Source of the DNA: Herbidospora galbida
GTDB taxonomy: Bacteria; Actinomycetota; Actinomycetes; Streptosporangiales; Streptosporangiaceae
DNA: 47,492 bases
Direction: 5' to 3'
NCBI RefSeq assembly: GCF_005233835.1
Contig: NZ_SZQA01000048.1
Span: 1-47,492 of the forward strand
Shown here one piece after another: positions 23,447 through 31,618 of this stretch. Below the pieces are notes generated by a model that was given only the letters and a program-made list of their open reading frames with translations, was not told the DNA's origin and ran no database searches. Both the position numbers and the translations under genes were made by a program. Each line of letters begins with the position of its first letter. The stretch's first letter is position 1.

Positions 23447-26400
23447 GCGGAGGTTCCCTTCAGTTCTGCGAGACCGACCAAGTCGTCGGGTTCGGCGTCA
23501 GGGGTGTCCCGGTCGAAGTTCCGGAGCGCCCGGTGCCTCAGTGCGATCACGATCGTGACGGCCATGGCGAGGCCGCAGATCAGGTAGAGCAGGCCGATGC
23601 CGCGCCCCTCGCCGACGCCGATCACGGCGCCGACCGTCGAGGCGAGCGCGCCGTCCTCGCGCAGCAGCGGGACGAACACCAGCCCGGCCAGCCAGGCCTG
23701 CACGGCCAGGCCGATGGGCTGCGTCGACATGGCGAGCATCTGGTTGATGGCGATCACGCGGGCGTGGTAGCGCTGCGGCACCTTCGAGTGGATGATCGTG
23801 ATCCAGATGCCGTCGCTGATCGTCATGAACAGGGCCATCCCGGCCGCGCCCACCGCCACCAGCGGCAGCCACGGCCGCAGGCCCATCGAGAAGGCGAACA
23901 GCGCCACGACGGCCACGGCCGAGAGCATCCCGAACATCCGGCGGCGGCGCGGGCCGCCCCAGATCGAGATCACGAACCCGCCCGTCACCGCGCCGGCGGC
24001 GGCGACCAGGGCCACGGTCCCGGTGTCGCCCAGGTCGCCCATCGAGAGCACCAGCGGCGAGATCATCGTGAACGCGGTGAACAGGAAGAAGTTGACGGCG
24101 AACATGGTGATCGCCATCGCCCGCAGGCCCGGCCGCCGCCACAGGTAGCGGAAGCCGTTGCGGATCTCCGCGCCGACGCTCTCCCGCCGTGTCCAGGCCA
24201 TGGCCTTGGGGAACGGCGTGAGCAGGGTGACGGCGACGGCGAACAGGTAGCAGACGACGTTGGCGATCAGGATCCCGTTCAGCCCGATCGCGGCCAGCAC
24301 CCCGACGGCGAACAGCGGGACCATCAGGCGGCCGATCGCGTTGCCGAGCTGGAGCACGCCGCCGGCGTGGCCGAGATAGTGCTTGGGCGCCAGTTGCGGT
24401 ACGGCCGACGCCCAGGCCAGGCGTTGCACCGTCAGCGCCACGCTCAGCAGGATGAGGATTCCGTACAGCGCGGGCATCGGGAGGGTGTCGGTGAGCAGCA
24501 GCCCCAGCATGAGCGCCTGCAGCCCGAGGCAGGCGCCGTCGCCGATGAGCATCGCCCTGCGCCGGTCGCTGCGGTCGACCAGCGCGCCGACGAGCGGCGA
24601 GAGCAGCAGGCCGGGCACCAGGGCGATGATGGCGAACAGGCTGAACTGCAGGAGCGAGCCGGTCTTCAGGTAGGCCCAGATCGGGACCGCGAACTCGGTC
24701 ATGGCCGTGCCGACCATCGACACGGTCTGGCCGACGGCGACCCGCAGGAACCGGCCCAGCGTGGCCTCGACGGGCGGGGCCTCGCGGGAGACCGCCTCCT
24801 TGCGCCACGTCTCGGCGGCGTGCGGGCCGTCGAGGTCGGTGTGGACGGTGGTGATGATCCTCGCCAGTTCCCCGGCGCGGTAGCGGAGGAAGTAGTGGCC
24901 CGCCTCGTCGATCACCACGAGCGCCGTCGTCCTGGCGGTGACGTGCCAGTCGCGGTAGCGCTCCTCGTAGAAGTCGGTGATCGGGTCGCGGCTGCCGACG
25001 ATCGAGATGACCGGGGCGGTCAGCGGGGTCGCGCCCTCGTCGATGAGCTTGGTGAAGTAGGCCTCGCCCGCCTTGGCGTCGGAGCGCATGGTGGTGACGA
25101 TGCGCTCGACCTCCTCGCCGCCCAGGCCGTCGAGGTCGGCGCCGATGGCGCGCAGCCAGTTGGCCTCGGAGTTGTTGTTCCGCAGCCGGCGGTTGTTGAA
25201 GTAGTGCTTGTTCAGCAGGCCGCTCAGGCCCTTGGTCGGGACGGCGAACGGGAAGCTGCCGGCGATGTAGACGGCGTCGACCTCCCGGCCGGCCGCCTCG
25301 ACGCGGCGGGCGATCTCGGTCGTGAGGGCGCTGCCGACGCAGTGGCCGTACAGGACCAGCGGGCCCTTGACCTTGGCCAGGATCTCGGCGCAGATCTTCT
25401 CGGCGGCCTCGTCGAAGGGGAGGATCTCCTCGTCGACGCCGAGCTCGTGGCCGGGCAGGGCGACGGCCTGGAGCGCGACGCCCTTCGGCAGCGCCTCGGC
25501 GAGCGCCTGGTAGACGACCGCGCTGCCGCCGCCGTAGGGCACGCAGACCAGCGTCATCGTGGGGGCGGGCACCGGTGGGGTGAGGCGCACCAGCAGGCCG
25601 CCCGGCTCCTCGGCCGGGCCGTCGACCAGCGCGGCCAGCGCGGCGACGGTCCGGTTGGCCAGCGCGTCGACGACGCTGATCGGCTTGTCCGGCATCGTCT
25701 GGCGCAGCTTGGCGATCATGCGGATGAGCAGCAGCGAGTGGCCGCCCAGGGCCATGAAGTCGTCGTCGACGCCGATGGTCTCGACGTTGAGGACCTCTTT
25801 CCAGACGCCGGCGATGAGGAGTTCGGTCTCGGTGCTCGGCGCTCTTCCCGCGGAGGCGGTGACCTGGGGGAGGGGCAGGGCCTTGCGGTCGACCTTGCCG
25901 TTCGCGTTGAGCGGCATGCGGTCGAGCTCGGTGAAGACCACCGGGACCATGTACTCGGGGAGCCGGAGCGCGCAGTGTTCGTCCAGGCCCCGCACCGGTT
26001 CGGCGACCGGCACGTAGTAGGCCACCAGTCGTTCCTCGTGCACCGCCGCCACCGCGTCCCGCACGCCCGGATGGTCGAGGAGCGCGGCCCTGACCTCGTC
26101 CAGCTCGATGCGGTAACCGCGGATCTTCACCTGGTCGTCGAACCGGCCGAGGAACGCCACGTTGCCGTCGGGCAGCCAGAGGACCCGGTCGCCCGTCTTG
26201 TAGACGCGCTCACCCTCGAACTCCACGAACCGTTCGGCGGTCAGGTCCGGTCGGTTCATGTAGCCGCGGGTGACGCCGACGCCACCGACGTACAGTTCGC
26301 CCGGGACGCCCGCGGGGAGCAGGCGGCGGTGCGGGTCGAGAACGAACATGCGCATGTTGGGCAGTGGCGCCCCGATGGGGACGACCTCGTGGTGCTGCCG

Positions 26401-28773
26401 GTGGGTGACCGGGTAGACGCACGTGCCGACGGTGGCCTCGGTGGGGCCGTACTCGTTGATCAACCGTCCGGGGCCGAGGATCTCGAGCCAGCGGTCGGCG
26501 AGCGAACCGGGGAGGGCCTCCCCGGCCACGACGATCACCCCGGCCAGCGCGGCGGCGCGGGCGTCGTCGAGTTGGTGGCCCAGCACCTCCAGATGGCCGG
26601 GGGTGAGTTTGATGAAACTGAAGTCCTTGCCGCTGAGGAGCTCGCCGAGCTCGCCCATGTCGAAGTCCTGGTCGAGGACGGTCACGGCCTGGCCCGTCAC
26701 GAGCGGCGCCCACAGGTTGGGCACGACCAGGTCGAAGGCGACCGACCCGAGCAGCGGCGCGCCGCCCTCGCCCCGGGAGGCGAGCTCCTCGACGGCCCAC
26801 CACACGTGGTTGACCAGCCCCCGGTGGGTGACCTGGACGCCCTTCGGCTTCCCGGTCGAGCCCGAGGTGAAGATCAGGTAGGCCAGCCGGTCGAGGTCGG
26901 GCTCGACGTCGACGGGGGAGGTGTCGCCGTCGATCGAGGCGACCTCGACGACCGTGGGGCCGTCGAACCGGGAGAGGTACTTCCGCTCGGTCAGCACCAG
27001 CGGCGTGGCCGCCGTCTCGAGCATGTCGGCGATGCGCTGCGGCGGGAACGCCGGATCCATCGGCACGTACGCCGCCCCGGCCAGCCACACGCCCAGCAAC
27101 GACGCGATCAGGTCGGGGGAGCGGTCGAGCAGCACCCCGACCGTGCTCTCCGGCGTGACCCCCTCGGCGAGCAGCCGCCGGGCGATCTGGTTGGCGCGGG
27201 CGTGCAGCTCGGCGTAGGAGGTGTCCCGGCTGGCGAACCTGACCGCGGTCGCGGTGGACTCCCGGTGCTCCGCGAGCAACAAAGGGAGCGCTCTCTCTGG
27301 GTACGGCCGCGCCGAGTCGTTCCACGTCCCGAAGATCGTGTCCCGCTCCTCGGGGGTCACCAGGTCGAGCTCGGCCAGCGTGGCCGTCGGGTCGGCCGCG
27401 ATCTGGGCGGCGAGGTGGTGGTAGTGGCCGACCATGCGGTCGACGACGTCGTCGTCGAGCAGGTCGCGCCGGTAGGTGAAGTCGAGGCCGGTGACGTCGC
27501 CGTCGAGGTGGACGAGCAGCGACAGCTCGTAGCCCTGGTGGTCGACCTCGTGGTCCCAGATCGAGGCGGTCAGGCCGGGCCAGTCGCCGCGCTGGTCGCG
27601 GAAGCCGCGTAAGGAGAAGCTGACCGGCAGCTTCAGGCCGACCGCGTCGGCCAGCACCGACAGCGGCAGCTGGTTGCTCAGCGCGCCGCCGACCGCCGCC
27701 CGGATCCGCGCGGCGACCTCGGGGAACGTGGGATCGCCGGACAGGTCGCCGTGGATCGGCACCGCGTTCACGAAGCACCCGACGACGCCTTCGAGCTCGC
27801 GCCGCCGGCGCCCGCCGTTGGTGGTCGCCAGGGTGACCCCGTCGGCGCCCGTGTAGCGGGCCAGCAGCATCGAGAACAGCGCCAGCAGGGCGGTGAACGG
27901 CGTCGTGCCCGGCCCGCCGGCGGCCTGCAGCGCCGTGAGGGTGCCCGGGGCGAGCAGGCTCCAGTTCGTGCTGGTACGCCGCCCGCCGGGCACCGGCCGC
28001 TCACGGCGCACCGGCAGTTCGACCGACGGGGCGCCGTCGAGCGCGGTCCGCCAGTAGGCCGTGCGGCGATCGAGCGTCTCGGTGGTCAGCTCGGCCCGCG
28101 ACCAGGCGGCGTAGTCGGCGTACTGCACCGGCAACGCGGGCAGCGTGCCCGGCTCTCCGCCGAGCGCCTCCCGGTAGAGCGTGGCCAGCTCGTCGGCGAG
28201 GATGCCCATCGACCAGCCGTCGGCGGCGATGTGGTGGCACACGACCAGCAGGGCGTGCGACTCCTCGGCCAGCCGGATGAGCGTGGCCGCCACGACCGGC
28301 CCGTTCGACAGGTCGAACCGCCGGGTCACCGCCTCGGCGGTGATCTCCTCGGCGCGGTCGGGGCCGCCGTGGAACTCCAGCGGCATCGGGAACGGATCGA
28401 GGACGGTCTGCAGCGGTTCGTCGCCGTAAGCGGCCTGGTCGCCGGGGGTCGCGTAAACGGTACGCAGGCTCTCGTGTCGGGCGATCAGGGCGTCGAGGGC
28501 GGCGGTCAGCGCCGGGACGTCGAGCGGGCCGTCGAGTCGCAGGCCCAGGGTGGCGTTGGGGGCCGGGGACACGCCGTCGAGTTGCGCGCCGAGCCACATC
28601 TGCCGCTGTTCGAAGGAGCAGGCGAGGGGGCCCTGGTCGCGCGGGACGACGGGGATGGGGGATTTCGGACGCGCGGTGAGCAGGCGGGCGAGGGCCGCCT
28701 GACGCGCGGGGGAGAGCCCGCCGAGGGAGCTACGAGGCGCGGACTCGGGTGTGGAGGTGGACGTCACTGCCAC
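23443..28773 (-). CDS. Single-module NRPS fused to an MFS exporter (C-A-PCP-TE-MFS)
   Basis: 1,776 residues from GTG 28773 (AAAGG seven bases upstream; a TTG at 28800 is also in frame). Condensation domain about 50-460 with HHIAADG at 180-186. Adenylation domain 490-970 with FTSGSTGKPKG and the A10 lysine in NGKVDRK; my hand-read ten-residue pocket code is D-L-P-K-V-A-E-V-G-K, closest to Asn codes. Carrier domain with Ser1013 (LGGHSL). Thioesterase about 1070-1315 whose nucleophile elbow is GHCVG: Cys1145 replaces Ser, with Asp1263 (GSRDPIT) and His1293 (EAGHYF). The last 430 residues are an MFS transporter of about 12 helices. A perfect CebR operator lies 113 bases upstream. It makes and presumably exports a small acylated amino-acid product. 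Confidence 0.93.
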   Translation of the reverse strand: MAVTSTSTPESAPRSSLGGLSPARQAALARLLTARPKSPIPVVPRDQGPLACSFEQRQMWLGAQLDGVSPAPNATLGLRLDGPLDVPALTAALDALIARHESLRTVYATPGDQAAYGDEPLQTVLDPFPMPLEFHGGPDRAEEITAEAVTRRFDLSNGPVVAATLIRLAEESHALLVVCHHIAADGWSMGILADELATLYREALGGEPGTLPALPVQYADYAAWSRAELTTETLDRRTAYWRTALDGAPSVELPVRRERPVPGGRRTSTNWSLLAPGTLTALQAAGGPGTTPFTALLALFSMLLARYTGADGVTLATTNGGRRRRELEGVVGCFVNAVPIHGDLSGDPTFPEVAARIRAAVGGALSNQLPLSVLADAVGLKLPVSFSLRGFRDQRGDWPGLTASIWDHEVDHQGYELSLLVHLDGDVTGLDFTYRRDLLDDDVVDRMVGHYHHLAAQIAADPTATLAELDLVTPEERDTIFGTWNDSARPYPERALPLLLAEHRESTATAVRFASRDTSYAELHARANQIARRLLAEGVTPESTVGVLLDRSPDLIASLLGVWLAGAAYVPMDPAFPPQRIADMLETAATPLVLTERKYLSRFDGPTVVEVASIDGDTSPVDVEPDLDRLAYLIFTSGSTGKPKGVQVTHRGLVNHVWWAVEELASRGEGGAPLLGSVAFDLVVPNLWAPLVTGQAVTVLDQDFDMGELGELLSGKDFSFIKLTPGHLEVLGHQLDDARAAALAGVIVVAGEALPGSLADRWLEILGPGRLINEYGPTEATVGTCVYPVTHRQHHEVVPIGAPLPNMRMFVLDPHRRLLPAGVPGELYVGGVGVTRGYMNRPDLTAERFVEFEGERVYKTGDRVLWLPDGNVAFLGRFDDQVKIRGYRIELDEVRAALLDHPGVRDAVAAVHEERLVAYYVPVAEPVRGLDEHCALRLPEYMVPVVFTELDRMPLNANGKVDRKALPLPQVTASAGRAPSTETELLIAGVWKEVLNVETIGVDDDFMALGGHSLLLIRMIAKLRQTMPDKPISVVDALANRTVAALAALVDGPAEEPGGLLVRLTPPVPAPTMTLVCVPYGGGSAVVYQALAEALPKGVALQAVALPGHELGVDEEILPFDEAAEKICAEILAKVKGPLVLYGHCVGSALTTEIARRVEAAGREVDAVYIAGSFPFAVPTKGLSGLLNKHYFNNRRLRNNNSEANWLRAIGADLDGLGGEEVERIVTTMRSDAKAGEAYFTKLIDEGATPLTAPVISIVGSRDPITDFYEERYRDWHVTARTTALVVIDEAGHYFLRYRAGELARIITTVHTDLDGPHAAETWRKEAVSREAPPVEATLGRFLRVAVGQTVSMVGTAMTEFAVPIWAYLKTGSLLQFSLFAIIALVPGLLLSPLVGALVDRSDRRRAMLIGDGACLGLQALMLGLLLTDTLPMPALYGILILLSVALTVQRLAWASAVPQLAPKHYLGHAGGVLQLGNAIGRLMVPLFAVGVLAAIGLNGILIANVVCYLFAVAVTLLTPFPKAMAWTRRESVGAEIRNGFRYLWRRPGLRAMAITMFAVNFFLFTAFTMISPLVLSMGDLGDTGTVALVAAAGAVTGGFVISIWGGPRRRRMFGMLSAVAVVALFAFSMGLRPWLPLVAVGAAGMALFMTISDGIWITIIHSKVPQRYHARVIAINQMLAMSTQPIGLAVQAWLAGLVFVPLLREDGALASTVGAVIGVGEGRGIGLLYLICGLAMAVTIVIALRHRALRNFDRDTPDAEPDDLVGLAELKGTSA

Positions 28774-28885
28774 GGAGTGGCCTTTCTTTGAACGGTCCAA
28801 GGCAACCCGAAAAAGGCCGGCGCGATAAGCGCCATCCTAATGTTGCACTGAGTTGCAGAAACTTGCGGAACCCAATTAACCGTCA

Positions 28886-28899
28886 TGGGAGCGCTCCCA
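28886..28899. promoter_or_regulatory. CebR-type operator upstream of the NRPS operon
   Basis: Exact TGGGAGCGCTCCCA, identical over 14 bases to the two copies before cebE. It is 113 bases upstream of the NRPS GTG and about 420 bases from GT1, so it could control either or both directions. Confidence 0.85.
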
Positions 28900-28936
28900 C
28901 TGCACCCCCACAAGAGATTAATGGAACCTATTCGCC

Positions 28937-28952
28937 GCGCGCAAGTGCGCGC
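28937..28952. repeat. Palindrome GCGCGCAAGTGCGCGC
   Basis: Seven-base arms around a 2-base centre, within the NRPS-GT1 control region and 37 bases from the CebR operator. It may be a second operator or a hairpin; no matching factor is known to me. Confidence 0.35.
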
Positions 28953-29272
28953 CACGCCCCGTCGGGGAATGTCGGCTTACCCGCGAATTACCCATGAGTA
29001 AGCGAGCAGCCCTCCTTCACTCTGCTGTTGCGCAGGTCAGGCATCCGGAAGCAGGATAGTATAGAACTTAAAAAAAGTCACGACCATGAGTCTGCCCCAC
29101 AATCCCGGAGCACGGGAAGCGTCGTTCCATTATGCGGGATCACCGTTGACAGGAACATGTCGCTACTGCTTCTTTGGTTGCATTCCAGGACGGGCATCCG
29201 GGAACAAGAGAGCGCTTTCTCAGTCGGAGTATCACCCACCGGCCGCCACCGATGCAAGGGAACAGAAACTTT

Positions 29273-29333
29273 CATGCGCAACTCACTGTCAGCCGAAATT
29301 CCGGGCGCCGGGCGGGTGGCGTGCCGAGGATAA
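29273..29333 (+). CDS. Possible 19-residue leader peptide before GT1
   Basis: An ATG at 29273 with AAGGGA upstream opens a frame of 19 codons (MRNSLSAEIPGAG and so on) that stops at TAA 29331-29333, overlapping the GT1 start GTG by 13 bases in another frame. GT1 itself has only a weak ribosome site, so translation of this frame could prime it. This is a speculative call based on placement and ribosome site alone. Confidence 0.3.
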
Positions 29334-30541
29334 TCGCCGTCACCCATGGCACCGACGGCGACGTGATGCCCTTCGTCCGGCTCGGATCCGAACTCCGCCG
29401 CCAGGGCCATGAGGTGACCCTGATCACGCACGAGCCCTACCGCGCGGCGGCCGCCGGCCTCGACTTCACCGCGATCGACACGGCCGAGCAGTTCGCCCGC
29501 CACCAGGCCGACACCGCCCAGCTCATGGACACCCGCGGCGGCCTCGGCTGGCTCGCCTTCTACGAGCGCAACGGCCTGTTCGAGCAGCTCTCCTTCGAGG
29601 TCAAGGCCATCGCCGAACGGCACCAGCCGGGACGGACGGTCCTGGTCGGCCGGCACACCTCGGCCCTGTCGGTCCGGTTCGCCGCCGAGCTGCTCGGCTG
29701 CCCGGTCGCCTGGGTCGCGGTCTCCCCGATCCAGGTCATGGGCGCCCGCCTCGCGGCCCACATGTACGCCACCGAACTCGCCGAGGGCTTCCAGTCGGTC
29801 CGCGACGACCTCGGCCTGCCGCCCATAGCCGATTGGCATGGCTGGTTCGCCGGCGCCACGATGGACATAGGACTGTGGCCCCGCTGGTTCGACCAGGCCG
29901 GCGCGAAATCACCGGCCCGATTCGAACTCGCCGGATTCGCCGTGCCCGACGCCGCATCGCGGGAAACGTTCTCCGACGACGTCGTCGCCGATCGCCCGGT
30001 CCTGGTCTCGGGCGGCACCGGGCGCATGCTGAACGAGGCCTTCTACGCCTCCGCCCTGAAAGCGGTCGAGGGATTTCCGGCCGTGGTCGTCACGCCCTAT
30101 CCCGAATTGCTGCCCGCGCCGCTGCCCGACGGGGTGCGCTGGTTCGAACGGTTGCCGTTCGACCAGGTCGTACCGAAAGTCAGAGCGGTTGTTCACCACG
30201 GCGGCATCGGCACTCTCACCCGCGCGTTGATGGCAGGCACCCCGCAATTGGTGCTCGCCGACGGCGCCGACCGTCCCGACAACGCCGCCCGGCTCGCCAA
30301 ACTCGGGCTGGCACGATGGCTTCCGCCCGGGAAATGGCCCCAGGCGGGGGAACAGCTGCGCGACCTGCTCACATCGGGGGAGCGGCCGGCAGCACCGGAG
30401 GACCTCGATCCGTCGGCGGGCATCACGAAAGCGGCGGCCCTCGTTGCCTCGCTTCTCGGCCCGCCGCGCCCGGCTCGTCCCGTCCTCACGGAATCCCAGC
30501 GCGAAGCGCTCCGACGCCACCTCCGAAAAGGATCCCGATGA
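29321..30541 (+). CDS. GT1 (MGT/UGT-like) glycosyltransferase
   Basis: 406 residues from GTG 29321, chosen because the family begins at IIAVTHGTDGDVMPFVRLG; the frame is open further up without homology. GT-B fold glycosyltransferase of the natural-product type (macrolide, glycopeptide or sterol glycosyltransferases). The donor-binding region reads VVHHGGIGTLTRALMAGTPQLVLADGADRPDNAARL. It is translationally coupled to the oxygenase gene (ATGA). It diverges from the NRPS operon and probably decorates its product; a self-protection role, with the GH1 enzyme reversing it, is possible. Confidence 0.88.
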   Translation: MPRIIAVTHGTDGDVMPFVRLGSELRRQGHEVTLITHEPYRAAAAGLDFTAIDTAEQFARHQADTAQLMDTRGGLGWLAFYERNGLFEQLSFEVKAIAERHQPGRTVLVGRHTSALSVRFAAELLGCPVAWVAVSPIQVMGARLAAHMYATELAEGFQSVRDDLGLPPIADWHGWFAGATMDIGLWPRWFDQAGAKSPARFELAGFAVPDAASRETFSDDVVADRPVLVSGGTGRMLNEAFYASALKAVEGFPAVVVTPYPELLPAPLPDGVRWFERLPFDQVVPKVRAVVHHGGIGTLTRALMAGTPQLVLADGADRPDNAARLAKLGLARWLPPGKWPQAGEQLRDLLTSGERPAAPEDLDPSAGITKAAALVASLLGPPRPARPVLTESQREALRRHLRKGSR

Positions 30542-31440
30542 GCTGGCAACCCCATGAGTTACGCGGCGACGGCAGACCTCTGGCCGACTTCCTGCGCGAC
30601 ACCCCCGTCGACGACCTCCTGGTCGAGAAGAAGGCCCTGGTCTTCCGCGGCTTCGGCGTGACCGAGGCCTCCCTCGACGCGCCGATGGACCTGCTGCTGC
30701 CCAACCGGCTGGCCTACGTCCACGGCAACTCCCCGCGCACCAAGGTCGGCCAGAACGTGTACACCTCGACGGAGTACCCGGCCGAGTACACGATCTCCAT
30801 GCACAACGAGCTGTCCTACGCGGCGTCCTGGCCGTCGCGGCTGATGTTCTTCTGCGCCAAGGCCGCCGAGTCGGGCGGCGCGACGCCGGTCGTCGACGGC
30901 GTGACGTGGCTGGAGTCCCTCGACGCGCCGGTCCGGGAGGCGTTCGCCAAGGGCGTGCGCTACACCCAGAACCTGCACGGGGGGATGGGCCTCGGCAAGA
31001 GCTGGCAGGAGACCTTCGAGACCTCGGACACGAAGGCGGTCGAGGCCTTCCTCGACGCCTCCGCCGCCGAGTGGTCGTGGCGGCCCGACGGCGGGCTGCG
31101 GGTCAGCCAGGTCCGCCCGGCGACGACCCGCCACCCCGTCACCGGGGCGGAGGTCTGGTTCAACCAGTCCGACCAGTGGCACCCGGCCTCCCTCGGCGAC
31201 GAGACCGCGATGATGCTCGCCGAGATCATGCCGCCGGAGGACCTCCCGCAGTCGGTCCAGTACGCCGACGGCAGCCCCATCCCGCCCGACCATGTGATCC
31301 AGGTGCGCGACCGTGGCCTGGAGCACGCCGTCGACGTGAACTGGCAGACCGGCGACGTGCTCCTGATCGACAACGTGCTGGTCGGCCACGGCCGCCGGCC
31401 CTTCACCGGCTCCCGCCGGGTCCTGGTCGCGATGAGCTGA
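30538..31440 (+). CDS. Fe(II)/2-oxoglutarate oxygenase, TauD / SyrP / clavaminate-synthase-like
   Basis: 300 residues. The facial triad is H-x-E...H: His89 and Glu91 (MHNELSYAASWPS) and distal His284 (IDNVLVGHGRRPF), with Arg293/294 for 2-oxoglutarate. Glu in place of Asp is typical of clavaminate synthase and its relatives, including the beta-hydroxylases AsnO and SyrP that act on free or carrier-bound Asn or Asp. AAAAGGA lies upstream and the ATG overlaps the GT1 stop. Next to an adenylation domain with an Asn-like code, beta-hydroxylation of that residue is the natural guess (inference). Confidence 0.88.
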   Translation: MSWQPHELRGDGRPLADFLRDTPVDDLLVEKKALVFRGFGVTEASLDAPMDLLLPNRLAYVHGNSPRTKVGQNVYTSTEYPAEYTISMHNELSYAASWPSRLMFFCAKAAESGGATPVVDGVTWLESLDAPVREAFAKGVRYTQNLHGGMGLGKSWQETFETSDTKAVEAFLDASAAEWSWRPDGGLRVSQVRPATTRHPVTGAEVWFNQSDQWHPASLGDETAMMLAEIMPPEDLPQSVQYADGSPIPPDHVIQVRDRGLEHAVDVNWQTGDVLLIDNVLVGHGRRPFTGSRRVLVAMS

Positions 31441-31618
31441 CCCCCGAGTCGAGCAGCCGGTCCGGTCGGGAGAGCCGGGCCGGCCGCTTGGGGAACCGGC
31501 CATGGCGGCGCGACGCGCGGGGAGTTCGATCGGCACCAAGCGCCGTCACAAGTCAGCGCCAAGCCGTGATCGGCAGGCTCTTCGCAGACACCGGGTCAGC
31601 CGGTCTCGAGGAGGAGTC

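Larger units (their letters stand above)
28774..29320. promoter_or_regulatory. Bidirectional control region between NRPS and GT1
   Basis: About 550 bases without a large gene. It holds the perfect CebR operator (28886-28899), a palindrome at 28937-28952, an A/T-rich stretch around 29055-29075 (GATAGTATAGAACTTAAAA) that is the likeliest core promoter for the plus-strand genes, and a short leader-like ORF at 29273. The local drop in GC content fits a regulatory region. Confidence 0.6.

Noticed and set aside
23533-27612. A 1,359-codon open frame on the plus strand
   Set aside because: It lies entirely antisense to the NRPS. Its translation is rich in Asp, Arg, Gly and Ala with no domain, as expected for the complement of high-GC coding DNA.
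29207-29220. CebR-like AGAGAGCGCTTTCT upstream of GT1
   Set aside because: Only 9 of 14 positions match; probably chance around AGCGCT.
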